Shown one piece after another: positions 7,914 through 15,770 of a stretch of 64,000 bases of DNA. Both the position numbers and the translations under genes were made by a program. The notes under the pieces were generated by a model. The model was not told the origin of the DNA and made no database searches. It worked only from the letters and a program-made list of their open reading frames with translations. Within the stretch, counting starts at the first letter, position 1; every line of letters starts with the position of its first letter. This stretch comes from Nocardioides sp. YIM 152315. GTDB lineage: Bacteria > Actinomycetota > Actinomycetes > Propionibacteriales > Nocardioidaceae. The stretch covers positions 310,001 to 374,000 of the forward strand of contig NZ_JARGER010000043.1 of NCBI RefSeq assembly GCF_029210375.1. Direction: 5' to 3'.

Positions 7914-9335
7914 TCATCGGCCCACGAGTCCGGTGCGGTTGATCAGGGTGTCGAGGATCGAGTCGACCGTCGTCATGACGCGTGCGGCGGCCTCGTAGGA
8001 GCGCTGCGCCATCACCATGTTCACCGACTCCTCGTCGATGCTCACCCCGGCGAGCTGCTCGCGGGCGGCGTCGACCTGGCTGGACATCACGCTCTGGTTG
8101 TCCGCCAGTCGCTTGACCGAGGCGACGTCGGTGCCGAAGCCGTTGACGAGGCGCTGGTAGCCGTCCTGGATCGTGATCGAGTCGGCCAGGTTGGCGGCGT
8201 TGCCGGTGTCGGTGTTGCCGACCGGGACCGCGGGCGGCGGCGGGGGCGGCACCGCGGAGAGCGCGATCTTCGACGTGTCGGTGATCAGCACCTCGAGCGT
8301 GCCGGCCGGGTTGCTCGCGTCGTACGCGAAGAACTGGCCCCCTTGCAGGCCGCCGGCGTCGTAGCCGTCGTCGTGGGCGGCGTTGAACGCGTCGGCGAAG
8401 TCCGTCACCAGGGCGTTGAGCTCGGCGACGTAGTCGGGCAGCACGCTGTTGATCAGCTCGGCGCTCGCGGCGAGCTCGCCGTCGGCGGGAGCGACGACCG
8501 CGGTCACACCCGCGGGAGAGGTGAGCGCGAAGCCGACCTTGTCCGGGTCGTCGGTGACGCCGTCGGCCATCTTGCCCGGCGTGACGGTCAGCGTCGAGGC
8601 GTCTCCACCCTGGACCAGCGCCTGGCCTCCGAGCTTGACGTCCATGCCGCCGTCCGAGCGCACGGTCGCGGTGGCGCCGGTGAGCTCGGCGAGCCGCAGG
8701 GCCAGCTGGTCACGGGTGTCCATCAGCGTCGCGGTGTCGCCCCCGCCGGTCGAGCCGGCGATGGTCTTGTTGGTCGAGGCGAGCTGCTGGGCGAGGTCGT
8801 TGACCTCCTGGACGGTCGCCACGACGCGCGCCCGCTGGTCGCCGAGCTCGTCCTGGACGTTGCGGGCCTGGATCGCGAACGCGTCGGCGACGACGGCGCC
8901 GTTGGCGAGCACCTGGGCACGCGCGGCGTCGGTGTTCGGCGCGTTCTCGAGGTCCGCGATGCTGTTCTTGAACGTCTCGATCGCCTTGGCGACGCCCTTG
9001 TCCGAAGGCTCGGCGATGCCCGTCTCGACCCGCGACATCGCGGTTCCCTTGAGGTCGAGGTAGCTCTGCCGGCCGTGCTCGCGACGGACGCGCATGTCGA
9101 GCAGCGGGTCCACGAGGCGCTGCACGCCGCTGGGCTGCACGCCACTGCCGATCTCGTTCGAGCGCGACCACACCGCCGGCGCGGCGGCCGCACCGACGGT
9201 CTCGCCGACGACGCGCCGGCGCACGTAGCCCTCCGTGGAGGCGTTGGCGACGTTCGTGCTCGCGATATCCAACGCCGCCTGCTGGTAGCGCAGCGCCGAG
9301 AGCGCGGTGTTGAGGGACGAGAAGGGGCTGGACAT
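7914..9335 (-). CDS. flgK: FlgK hook-associated protein 1
   Basis: A 473-residue HAP1 that sits on the hook tip. The start SPFSSLNTALSALRYQQAALDIASTNVANASTEGYVRR has the rod/hook/HAP signature. The C-terminus SVNMVMAQRSYEAAARVMTTVDSILDTLINRTGLVGR is the matching coiled coil. The middle domain is short and holds a proline run (PPPPPP) near residue 370. ATG 9335 follows the flgN stop with a 1-bp gap, so the chaperone and its client are coupled. Confidence 0.95.
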   Translation of the reverse strand: MSSPFSSLNTALSALRYQQAALDIASTNVANASTEGYVRRRVVGETVGAAAAPAVWSRSNEIGSGVQPSGVQRLVDPLLDMRVRREHGRQSYLDLKGTAMSRVETGIAEPSDKGVAKAIETFKNSIADLENAPNTDAARAQVLANGAVVADAFAIQARNVQDELGDQRARVVATVQEVNDLAQQLASTNKTIAGSTGGGDTATLMDTRDQLALRLAELTGATATVRSDGGMDVKLGGQALVQGGDASTLTVTPGKMADGVTDDPDKVGFALTSPAGVTAVVAPADGELAASAELINSVLPDYVAELNALVTDFADAFNAAHDDGYDAGGLQGGQFFAYDASNPAGTLEVLITDTSKIALSAVPPPPPPAVPVGNTDTGNAANLADSITIQDGYQRLVNGFGTDVASVKRLADNQSVMSSQVDAAREQLAGVSIDEESVNMVMAQRSYEAAARVMTTVDSILDTLINRTGLVGR

Positions 9336-9336
9336 C

Positions 9337-9813
9337 TCACAGGCTCCGATCGAGCACCGCGCTGCGGGTCTCCCCGTGGTCGACAGCGCCGGCGGCGGTG
9401 TAGGTGGCCGCGCTGCGATCGACGCCCAGGAGCGTGTCCTGGGTCGCCCGGAGCCCCGAGACGATCAGCGCGCGGTTCGTCTGGGCGACCCGGGCGATCT
9501 CGTCGGTGAGCGAGAGGAAGTTGTCGCGGTGCTCGGTGAGGATCCCGCGCCACGGCTCGGCGGCGACGGCGATCAACTCGCCGAGGCCGGCGTTCGACTC
9601 GAGCCCGGCTGCCTCGGCGGCGGCGCTCGCCGCCACGGCCCGCAGCACCTCGAACTCGCGTACCGCTGCGGCGGCCTCGTCGACGTCGCGGGCGGCGTTG
9701 CCCAACCAGCGGGTCCGGCCGGTGGACATCACCAGCTCCTCGACCTCGAGTCGGTAGAGCAGGGTCTCGAGGAGCTCGCGCTCCTGCCACAGGACCCAGG
9801 TCAGCTTCTCCAC
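9337..9813 (-). CDS. flgN: FlgN export chaperone for FlgK/FlgL
   Basis: A 158-residue, largely helical cytosolic protein. The N-terminus MEKLTWVLWQERELLETLLYRLEVEELVM is a leucine-rich helix of the FlgN family and the C-terminal half contains DNFLSLTDEIARVAQTNRALIVSGLRATQ, another long helix that in FlgN binds the client. It is the first gene of the flgN-flgK-flgL-fliW-csrA operon, just below the FliA-type promoter at 9876-9904. Identity rests on helical pattern and position as much as on sequence. Confidence 0.88.
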   Translation of the reverse strand: MEKLTWVLWQERELLETLLYRLEVEELVMSTGRTRWLGNAARDVDEAAAAVREFEVLRAVAASAAAEAAGLESNAGLGELIAVAAEPWRGILTEHRDNFLSLTDEIARVAQTNRALIVSGLRATQDTLLGVDRSAATYTAAGAVDHGETRSAVLDRSL

Positions 9814-9875
9814 GTCACTCCCCAGTGGTGTCGATGGTCCAGACAGGCAGTGGGACCTGGCCGGCGTTGAGGTGC

Positions 9876-9904
9876 TGATCGGCCGTCCGGACGGCCCTCT
9901 TGAG
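9876..9904 (-). promoter_or_regulatory. FliA-type promoter of the flgN-flgK-flgL-fliW-csrA operon
   Basis: Read on the minus strand, CTCAAG (9904-9899) is followed after 15 bases by GCCGATCA (9883-9876). The words are the same as at flgB and flbD; the spacing is one base longer. It lies 63 bp upstream of the flgN ATG. The remainder of the flgN-fliA gap (9905-10063) is AT-richer, but I see no convincing promoter there for fliA. Confidence 0.75.
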
Positions 9905-10063
9905 GGAAACGAGCAAGAAACAGTGGCTCAGGTCGCACGCCCGTCACCTGATGGGATGAGGACGAACGTCCGGGGCGCATAGACCGTTCGGGCCAGGGCG
10001 GATAGGTCGACCGGACCACCAGAGGTAAAGAGTTCAAGGATTCTGAAAGAAAACCGGACACCC

Positions 10064-10936
10064 ATGTCTCTGAAATGCTTAATTACGTCCGTGACCCCTT
10101 ACAACGACGTCCCGCCGGGCTCCGAGGCGTTGATCTTGGTACACGTGCCCCTGGTCGGCCACATCGTCCGCGAGACGATGGCCAGGGTCCCGTCGTACGT
10201 CGATCGAGACGACCTCAGCTCGGCCGGACTGGCTGCACTCGTGCAGGCGGCCCACTCCTACGACCCCGACCGAGGCGTGCCGTTCAACCGGTACGCCACG
10301 ACCCGCATCCGTGGCGCGATCCTCGATGAGCTGCGGAGCATCGACTGGGCCTCCCGCTCGGTCCGACGTCGGGCCCGCGAGCTCGACGCCACCCGGTCGC
10401 AGCTCGCGACCGCCCTCGGCCGGCCGGCGACGACCGCCGAGGTGGCCCAGGCCTCCGGCCTGAGCACCGACGAGATCCAGGCGAACGACGACGACGTCGC
10501 CCGCGCCCAGGTCCTCTCCCTCCACGCCTCGGAGGACGAGGGGCTCGGCAACAGCCTGGTCTCCGGCAGCCCCACCCCCGAGGCCAGCTTCGAGCACCGG
10601 GAGCGGCTGACCTACCTGACCGAGGCCATCGCCGAGCTCCCCGAGCGGCTCCGCCACGTCGTGGAGCAGTACTTCCTCGCGGAGCGCCCGATGGCCGAGA
10701 TCGCCGCGACCCTCGGCGTGACCGAGTCCCGCGTCTCCCAGCTACGCGCCGAGGCCCTGGTGCTCCTGCGCGACGCTCTCAACCACGAGCTCGAGCCCGA
10801 CCTCGTGCCCGAGGCCACCCGTCCGGGCGGGGCCGCGGCGCGGCGGAGGGAGGCGTACTTCGCGGCGGTCGCCGCGCGGCACGCCCACGGGATCCGCGGC
10901 TACGCCTCCCCGTCCGGGGCGGTCAACGCCAGCTGA
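10064..10936 (+). CDS. fliA: Flagellar sigma factor of the FliA/WhiG (sigma-28) family
   Basis: A 290-residue group 3 sigma factor. Region 2 reads LVGHIVRETMARVPSYVDRDDLSSAGLAALVQAAHSYDPDRGVPFNRYATTRIRGAILDELRSIDW, the FliA/WhiG pattern. Region 3 starts at ASRSVRRRARELDA, and region 4 contains ERLRHVVEQYFLAERPMAEIAATLGVTESRVSQLRAEALVLLR. A 45-residue arginine- and alanine-rich tail follows region 4. It should direct RNA polymerase to the CTCARG-N14/15-GCCGATCA promoters here. The start is uncertain: ATG 10064 has a weak ribosome site, and GTG 10091 would shorten it by nine residues. No anti-sigma FlgM gene is nearby. Confidence 0.93.
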   Translation: MSLKCLITSVTPYNDVPPGSEALILVHVPLVGHIVRETMARVPSYVDRDDLSSAGLAALVQAAHSYDPDRGVPFNRYATTRIRGAILDELRSIDWASRSVRRRARELDATRSQLATALGRPATTAEVAQASGLSTDEIQANDDDVARAQVLSLHASEDEGLGNSLVSGSPTPEASFEHRERLTYLTEAIAELPERLRHVVEQYFLAERPMAEIAATLGVTESRVSQLRAEALVLLRDALNHELEPDLVPEATRPGGAAARRREAYFAAVAARHAHGIRGYASPSGAVNAS

Positions 10937-10990
10937 CGAGCGGCACCACCCACCGCCACTCGCCCACAACTCCACACCGACGAACGCCCC

Positions 10991-11039
10991 GAGGGGATCG
11001 CCGCAGAAGAAATTCCGAGATTTCTGCGCCGATCCCCTC
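10991..11039 (+). terminator. Long hairpin between fliA and flagellin
   Basis: The arms GAGGGGATCG-CCGCAGAA and TTTCTGCG-CCGATCCCCTC pair over about 18 bases with one C-C mismatch and a loop near 11009-11020. It stands 55 bp after the fliA stop. There is no U-tract, and its 3' edge overlaps the -35 of the flagellin promoter, so it could insulate flagellin from fliA read-through. Confidence 0.6.
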
Positions 11040-11064
11040 AGGCCTTCCCGGGGCCGGCCGAATG
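11037..11064 (+). promoter_or_regulatory. FliA-type promoter of flagellin
   Basis: CTCAGG (11037-11042), 14 bases, then GCCGAATG (11057-11064). The spacing equals that at flgB and flbD; the -10 departs from GCCGATCA in two bases. Transcription should begin near 11071, giving a leader of about 56 nt. Confidence 0.75.
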
Positions 11065-11074
11065 ACACCCTGAC

Positions 11075-11120
11075 GGAGCCCACGGACGGGCTCCAAACCG
11101 ACTCACAGATCCAGGAAGGA
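11075..11120 (+). promoter_or_regulatory. Candidate CsrA-binding leader of flagellin mRNA
   Basis: A perfect 7-bp hairpin, GGAGCCC (11075-11081) with GGGCTCC (11088-11094), displays a six-base loop ACGGAC with a central GGA. A second pair of GGA motifs lies in the Shine-Dalgarno AGGAAGGA (11113-11120), six bases before the flagellin ATG. A looped GGA plus a GGA over the ribosome site is the pattern bound by a CsrA dimer on Bacillus flagellin mRNA. Confidence 0.65.
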
Positions 11121-11126
11121 ACCATC

Positions 11127-12251
11127 ATGAGTCTCCGCATCAACCAGAACATCGACGCCCTCAACTCGTACCGCAACCTGTCGGTCACCCAGGGCCAGAT
11201 GTCGAAGTCGCTCGAGAAGCTGTCGAGCGGTTACCGCATCAACCGGGCCGCCGACGACGCCGCCGGTCTCGCCATCTCCGAGGGCCTGCGCTCGCAGGTC
11301 GGTGGCATCAAGGTCGCCGTCCGCAACGCCCAGGACGGCGTCAGCGTCGTGCAGACCGCTGAAGGTGCGCTCACCGAGACCCACTCGATCCTGCAGCGGA
11401 TGCGCGACCTGGCCGTGCAGTCGGCGAACGACAGCAACGACGTCGACTCGCGCAAGGCGATCGACGCCGAGACCACGGCGCTCAAGGACGAGCTCAACCG
11501 GATCGCGGACAAGACCACCTTCAACAACATCAAGCTGCTCGACGGCAGCTTCACCGACAAGCTGTTCCAGGTCGGCTACGCCGCCAACGACACGATCGAG
11601 ATCGACATCCAGTCGGCCGGCGCGTCCGCTGCGAAGTCGACGTGGGCGAACGGTGCGGCCGCGGCCACCGCTGCTGCTGCCACGTTCACCCAGAACGGCG
11701 TGACGGTCACCACCGCGGCGCTCACCGCGAGCACCGACGCCAACGACATCGCCGACCAGCTGAACAACGACACCAACTTCAAGGCGGCGTTCACGGCGCG
11801 GGTCGGCGACGACGGCGGCCTGGTCGTCGAGTCCAAGACCGGTCTCGCCGGTGCCATCACCGCCGGTGGCGGCCTCAACGCGGCGGGCACCAACGACGCC
11901 GCCGGCGCCAGCGGCGGCGGCTTCGGCGCGATCGCGCTGGGTGTCAACGGTGTCGACCTGAAGACGCAGACCGGCGCGAACGCGGCGATCACGTCGATCG
12001 ACTCCGCGATCAAGGCGGTCTCCACGTCCCGGGCGAACCTCGGTGCGCTGCAGAACCGCTTCGAGCACACCATCAACAACCTGAACGTGACGCAGGAGAA
12101 CCTCTCGGCCTCCGAGAGCCGGATCCGCGACACGGACATGGCCAGCGAGATGATGAACTTCACCCGTTCGCAGATCCTCTCCCAGGCCGGCACCGCGATG
12201 CTGGCCCAGGCCAACCAGGCCCCGCAGGGCGTTCTCTCCCTGCTGCGCTGA
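11127..12251 (+). CDS. fliC: Flagellin
   Basis: A 374-residue filament protein, the only flagellin in the window. The D0/D1 N-terminus reads LRINQNIDALNSYRNL, then SGYRINRAADDAAGLAISEGLRSQ. The C-terminus contains ESRIRDTDMASEMMNFTRSQILSQAGTAMLAQANQAPQGVLSLLR. The central domain (about residues 165-275) is a variable, Ala/Gly/Thr-rich insert with strand-forming stretches such as GLVVESKTG. A very strong ribosome site (AGGAAGGA) precedes ATG 11127. It has its own FliA-type promoter, a likely CsrA-controlled leader and a strong terminator, so it is probably monocistronic and highly expressed. Confidence 0.97.
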   Translation: MSLRINQNIDALNSYRNLSVTQGQMSKSLEKLSSGYRINRAADDAAGLAISEGLRSQVGGIKVAVRNAQDGVSVVQTAEGALTETHSILQRMRDLAVQSANDSNDVDSRKAIDAETTALKDELNRIADKTTFNNIKLLDGSFTDKLFQVGYAANDTIEIDIQSAGASAAKSTWANGAAAATAAAATFTQNGVTVTTAALTASTDANDIADQLNNDTNFKAAFTARVGDDGGLVVESKTGLAGAITAGGGLNAAGTNDAAGASGGGFGAIALGVNGVDLKTQTGANAAITSIDSAIKAVSTSRANLGALQNRFEHTINNLNVTQENLSASESRIRDTDMASEMMNFTRSQILSQAGTAMLAQANQAPQGVLSLLR

Positions 12252-12300
12252 TCTCGTCGGCGGGTCGGCCGGAGGCTGACCTGCCGTCGAAACCACAGAT

Positions 12301-12330
12301 CCCCGGGGGAGTGCTCGCACTCCCCCGGGG
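12301..12330 (+). terminator. Rho-independent terminator after flagellin
   Basis: A perfect 14-bp stem with a two-base loop (CCCCGGGGGAGTGC-TC-GCACTCCCCCGGGG) followed by CTTTCT. It lies 49 bp after the flagellin stop and should limit read-through into fliD. Confidence 0.85.
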
Positions 12331-12381
12331 CTTTCTGGGCGACAGCTCCGTCGCCCGCCACGTCCGAGCAGGAGGTTCACC

Positions 12382-13722
12382 GTGGCCACCAGCAGCATCA
12401 GCGGTCTCGCCAGCGGCCTCGACACCGCGACCATCATCGACCAGCTCATGCAGCTGGAGGCGGTCCCGCAGACCAAGCTCTCCTCGCAGAAGGACACCGA
12501 GAACGACGTCATCAAGGCGCTGCGGCAGCTCAACACCGACACGACGCTGCTGGCCGGCAACGCCGGCAAGCTCGCCAAGGCCGAGACCTGGCAGACCCTC
12601 AAGGGCACCTCGAGCAGCGGCTCGGTGTCGGTCGCGGTCGGCGCCACGGCGAGCGCGGCCTCCTTCTCGGTCACCGTCGACCGCCTGGCCACCAGCCACC
12701 AGCTCGGCTTCACCGACGCGGCGAACCTCACCGACGTGGTCTCGGGATCCACCGTCAAGCTCACGGGCAGCGACGGCGTCGTGCACGACATCGCCGTGGG
12801 CGGCGGGACGCTCGAGGAGCTGGTCGCCGGCATCAACGGCTCGACCGCGGACACCGGGGTCGCGGCCACGGCGATCAAGGTCGCCGACGGCAGCTACCGA
12901 CTGCTGGTCGAGTCCACCGAGACCGGTGCGGCCTCGGCCTTCACGCTCACCGACGGGGACGGGACCGACCTGCTCGGCGGGTCCGCGACCCGCGCCGGCA
13001 GCGACGCCCAGATCAGCCTCGGCCTCGGCATCACCGCCACCTCGGCGACCAACACCTTCACCGACCTGGCGCCCGGCATCACGCTCACCCTCGGCGCGAA
13101 CGCGAAGGTCGGCGACACCGCCACCGTCACCGTCGCCCAGAACTCCTCCTCGATCTCCTCGTCGGTCTCCGACCTGGTCGACCAGCTCAACTCGCTGCTG
13201 ACCAGCATCGACTCCCTGACCGCGCCCAAGACCGAGACCACCAGCGCGGGCGTGCTCTCCGGCGACCCCACGGCCCGCAGCCTGCGCGGCCAGCTGCTCA
13301 ACACCATCTTCGGCGACTCGACGACGTCCATGGCGCAGTACGGCATCCAGACCGACCGCTACGGCAAGCTCGTCTTCGACAAGGACAAGTTCGCCAAGGC
13401 GTACGCCGAGGACCCGGCGGGTGTGGCCGCGAAGTTCGCCACCGGCGCGACCCCCGAGACCAACGGCTGGGCGGCTCGGGTGGAGGCGGTCACCAAGTCG
13501 GCCACCGACTCCTACGACGGCACCATCACCAACGCCATCACCGGGCACACCAGCACCGTCGACCGGCTCACCAAGAGCATCGACGACTGGGACAACCGCC
13601 TCGAGCTGCGGCGCACCTCCCTCGAGCGGCAGTACACCGCCCTCGAGACCGCCCTCTCCAACCTCCAGAGCCAGAGCAGCTGGCTGGCCAGCCAGATCTC
13701 CAGCCTCCCGACGTACGCCTGA
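12382..13722 (+). CDS. fliD: FliD filament cap protein (HAP2)
   Basis: A 446-residue cap protein that folds flagellin subunits at the filament tip. The N-terminus SSISGLASGLDTATIIDQLMQLEAVP is the FliD_N signature. The C-terminal half has the FliD_C pattern SLRGQLLNTIFG and, near the end, DRLTKSIDDWDNRLELRRTSLERQYTALETALSNLQSQSSWLASQISSL, a coiled coil. The GTG at 12382 is preceded by AGGAGG. It heads the fliD-fliS-FliT-like group; no FliA-type promoter is visible in the 130-bp gap behind flagellin, so read-through or an unrecognised promoter must serve it. Confidence 0.95.
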   Translation: MATSSISGLASGLDTATIIDQLMQLEAVPQTKLSSQKDTENDVIKALRQLNTDTTLLAGNAGKLAKAETWQTLKGTSSSGSVSVAVGATASAASFSVTVDRLATSHQLGFTDAANLTDVVSGSTVKLTGSDGVVHDIAVGGGTLEELVAGINGSTADTGVAATAIKVADGSYRLLVESTETGAASAFTLTDGDGTDLLGGSATRAGSDAQISLGLGITATSATNTFTDLAPGITLTLGANAKVGDTATVTVAQNSSSISSSVSDLVDQLNSLLTSIDSLTAPKTETTSAGVLSGDPTARSLRGQLLNTIFGDSTTSMAQYGIQTDRYGKLVFDKDKFAKAYAEDPAGVAAKFATGATPETNGWAARVEAVTKSATDSYDGTITNAITGHTSTVDRLTKSIDDWDNRLELRRTSLERQYTALETALSNLQSQSSWLASQISSLPTYA

Positions 13723-13765
13723 CCCGCACCACCCGCCACCTCATCGTGACCACGGAAGGACGACG

Positions 13766-14152
13766 ATGACGAACCTCAACCCGCGTGAGACCTACCTCGC
13801 GGCCTCCGTCTCGACGGCCTCGCCCTCGCAGCTGCTCGTGATGCTCTACGAGCGCCTGGTCCTCGACGTCGAGCGGGCGGTCGACGCGCTGCGTCGGGGC
13901 GAGCCCAGCCAGGCCCACCAGCCGCTGCTGCATGCGCAGGAGATCGTCCTCGAGCTCAACGCGAGCCTCGACGTCGACGCCTGGGAGGGCGCCAAGGGCC
14001 TGGCCTCGCTGTACGACTACCTCCACAGCGAGCTGGTGAAGGCCAACATGGCGAAGGACCTCAAGGTCGCCGAGTTCTGCCTGCACACCGTCACCGTGCT
14101 GCGCGACACCTGGCGCGAGGCCGCCGGTTCGCTCCTCGCCGAGACCGCCTGA
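13766..14152 (+). CDS. fliS: FliS flagellin export chaperone
   Basis: A 128-residue four-helix protein that holds flagellin C-terminal helices in the cytosol. The motif ETYLAASVSTASPSQLLVMLYERLVLDVERAVDAL is the family start, with helical LHAQEIVLELNASLD and LYDYLHSELVKANMAKDLKVAEF following. GGAAGGA precedes ATG 13766. It follows fliD by 43 bp and precedes a FliT-like gene by 7 bp. Confidence 0.95.
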   Translation: MTNLNPRETYLAASVSTASPSQLLVMLYERLVLDVERAVDALRRGEPSQAHQPLLHAQEIVLELNASLDVDAWEGAKGLASLYDYLHSELVKANMAKDLKVAEFCLHTVTVLRDTWREAAGSLLAETA

Positions 14153-14159
14153 GCACCCC

Positions 14160-14501
14160 ATGACCACCACGCGCGCCACGGAGGCCGCTGACGCGGAGCG
14201 TCACCACCTGCACTGGGCGACCGCCCTGGACCGGCTCGAGCTCGACGTGATCCGCGCCGAGCGGATGCTCGACGACCCGTCGCGTCCGGCGCCGGAGCCC
14301 TGGGACGAGCCGCTCCTGACCGGCCCGATCCCCGCCGACCTGCGCGATCGGGCGATCACGCTCCGCGAGCGCCAGCGCGCCGTCCAGGCGGCGATCGCGT
14401 CCGAGCTCGGGGCGATCGGCCGTCAGCACGAGTTCGCCAACCGCGTCGACCGGGCCACCCGCCCGACGCGGCCGGCCGTCTACCTCGACGTGACGGCCTG
14501 A
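14160..14501 (+). CDS. Small helical protein in the FliT position
   Basis: A 113-residue, charged, mostly helical protein with no membrane segment. Segments such as WATALDRLELDVIRAERML and LRDRAITLRERQRAVQAAIASELGAIGRQHEF suggest two long helices separated by a Pro-rich turn (PAPEPWDEP). It starts 7 bp after fliS, where fliT, the FliD chaperone, commonly lies. Sequence similarity to FliT is too weak for me to assert, so function is inferred from position. The 129-bp gap after it contains the flgB promoter. Confidence 0.6.
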   Translation: MTTTRATEAADAERHHLHWATALDRLELDVIRAERMLDDPSRPAPEPWDEPLLTGPIPADLRDRAITLRERQRAVQAAIASELGAIGRQHEFANRVDRATRPTRPAVYLDVTA

Positions 14502-14529
14502 AACTCCGGACCTTTTCGGCCCGGATTTC

Positions 14530-14557
14530 CTCAAGCCCGGCGGTCCGCCGCCGATCA
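14530..14557 (+). promoter_or_regulatory. FliA-type promoter of the flgB operon
   Basis: CTCAAG (14530-14535), 14 bases, GCCGATCA (14550-14557). It stands 73 bp upstream of the flgB start and should drive the long basal-body and export operon. A loose stem (CCGGACC with GGCCCGG near 14507-14524) precedes it and may be a weak terminator for the fliD group. Confidence 0.8.
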
Positions 14558-14630
14558 CCTCTCCGAGCAAGGATCGCTCACCCCCTGCCGAAGGAACGGC
14601 ATCACCCCTCGTCCAGCCCGGAGGCCAGGC

Positions 14631-14990
14631 GTGTCGTTCCTGTCCGACCCCGTCGGCGCGATCCTCGGATCCGCCCTCGACGGGATCTCCCTGCGCCAGC
14701 GCGTGATCGCTGACAACATCGCCAACGTCGACACCCCGCACTACCGCGCCAGCAGCGTCGACTTCGAGACCAACCTGCGCTCCGCCATCGGCTCCGGCGC
14801 GACCTCGGCCGGCGAGCTCACCCTCGCCCCGACGCTCGCCGCCACGGACACGCCCGTCGGCGCCAACGACAACAACGTCGACCTCCGCAAGGAGACCCTG
14901 GCCGCGGTCCAGTCGCAGTTCCAGTACCAGATGATCACGCGCGCCACGAGCGACCGCTTCGACCTCATCAAGACCGTGGCGGCCTCCTGA
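14631..14990 (+). CDS. flgB: FlgB proximal rod protein
   Basis: A 119-residue proximal rod subunit. RQRVIADNIANVDTPHYRASSVDFE is the flagellar rod/hook signature and the C-terminal helix VQSQFQYQMITRATSDRFDLIK is typical of FlgB. The GTG at 14631 begins SFLSDPVG; a GGAGG lies just upstream. Its stop shares a base with the flgC ATG (TGATG). Confidence 0.93.
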   Translation: MSFLSDPVGAILGSALDGISLRQRVIADNIANVDTPHYRASSVDFETNLRSAIGSGATSAGELTLAPTLAATDTPVGANDNNVDLRKETLAAVQSQFQYQMITRATSDRFDLIKTVAAS

Positions 14991-15382
14991 TGGGCGCCTT
15001 CGACACGCTGCGCATCGCCAGCTCCTCGCTGGGTGTGCACCAGACCTGGCTCGACGCGCTCGCCAACAACATCGCGAACGTCAACACGGTCAAGCGGACC
15101 AGCGAGGACGCCTTCCAGGCCCAGATGCCCATCGTCCGCTCCTCCGCGGGAGGCGGCGTCGAGATCGCGGGCTTCGCGCAGAGCGACGCCGAGGGGCGCG
15201 TGGTCTCCGACCCGAACAGCCCGCTGGCCGACGCCGACGGCAACGTCCGCGCCCCCGAGGACGACCTCGCGACCCAGATGACCCAGCTCGTGATGGCCCA
15301 GCGCGGCTTCCAGGCGTCCGTCCAGGTCACCAAGGACGCCCAGGACACCTACCGCAGCGCCCTCGAGATCGGCCGCCGCTGA
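14990..15382 (+). CDS. flgC: FlgC proximal rod protein
   Basis: A 130-residue rod subunit coupled to flgB. The N-terminal LRIASSSLGVHQTWLDALANNIANVNTVKR and the C-terminal TQMTQLVMAQRGFQASVQVTKDAQDTYRSALEIGRR match FlgC. It includes the usual DADGNVRAPEDD turn before the C-terminal coil. A 64-bp spacer separates it from fliE. Confidence 0.95.
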   Translation: MGAFDTLRIASSSLGVHQTWLDALANNIANVNTVKRTSEDAFQAQMPIVRSSAGGGVEIAGFAQSDAEGRVVSDPNSPLADADGNVRAPEDDLATQMTQLVMAQRGFQASVQVTKDAQDTYRSALEIGRR

Positions 15383-15446
15383 TGAACGACCTCACGAAGC
15401 CCTTCTCCTCCGGTTCGCTCCCCCGAACGACGTCGCGGGGGTCCCG

Positions 15447-15770
15447 ATGAGCGTCTCCGGGATCGAGGCCATCGGCTTCCAGCCGTACGTCGCGCCGACG
15501 CTGCCCGCGTCCGCCGCGACCGCCACGTCGAAGACGTCCGGCACCGGCGCCGCGTTCGGCGACCTGCTCGTCGACGGCCTGGACCGGCTCGAGGCCGTCC
15601 AGGACAAGTCGGACCGGCTCGCCGTCCAGGCCGCCACCGGTGACCTCGACGACGTCCACGACTACACCGTCGCCGCCACCGAGGCGTCGGTGACGACCCA
15701 GCTGACCGTCGCCGTGCGCAACCGTGCGCTCGAGGCGTTCACCGAGATCATGCGGATGCCCATCGGATGA
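15447..15770 (+). CDS. fliE: FliE MS-ring/rod adaptor
   Basis: A 107-residue rod adaptor that links FliF to the rod and opens the export gate. The conserved part is FGDLLVDGLDRLEAVQDKSDRLAVQAATGDLDDVHDYTVAATEASVTTQLTVAVRNRALEAFTEIMRMPIG, with the characteristic invariant end. The first 30 residues are low-complexity. Its stop overlaps the fliF start by four bases. Confidence 0.95.
   Translation: MSVSGIEAIGFQPYVAPTLPASAATATSKTSGTGAAFGDLLVDGLDRLEAVQDKSDRLAVQAATGDLDDVHDYTVAATEASVTTQLTVAVRNRALEAFTEIMRMPIG

Noticed and set aside
9925..9955. CTCAGG upstream of fliA as a FliA-type promoter
   Set aside because: After 14 bases the sequence is CCTGATGG, which matches GCCGATCA too poorly. fliA may use another sigma factor.
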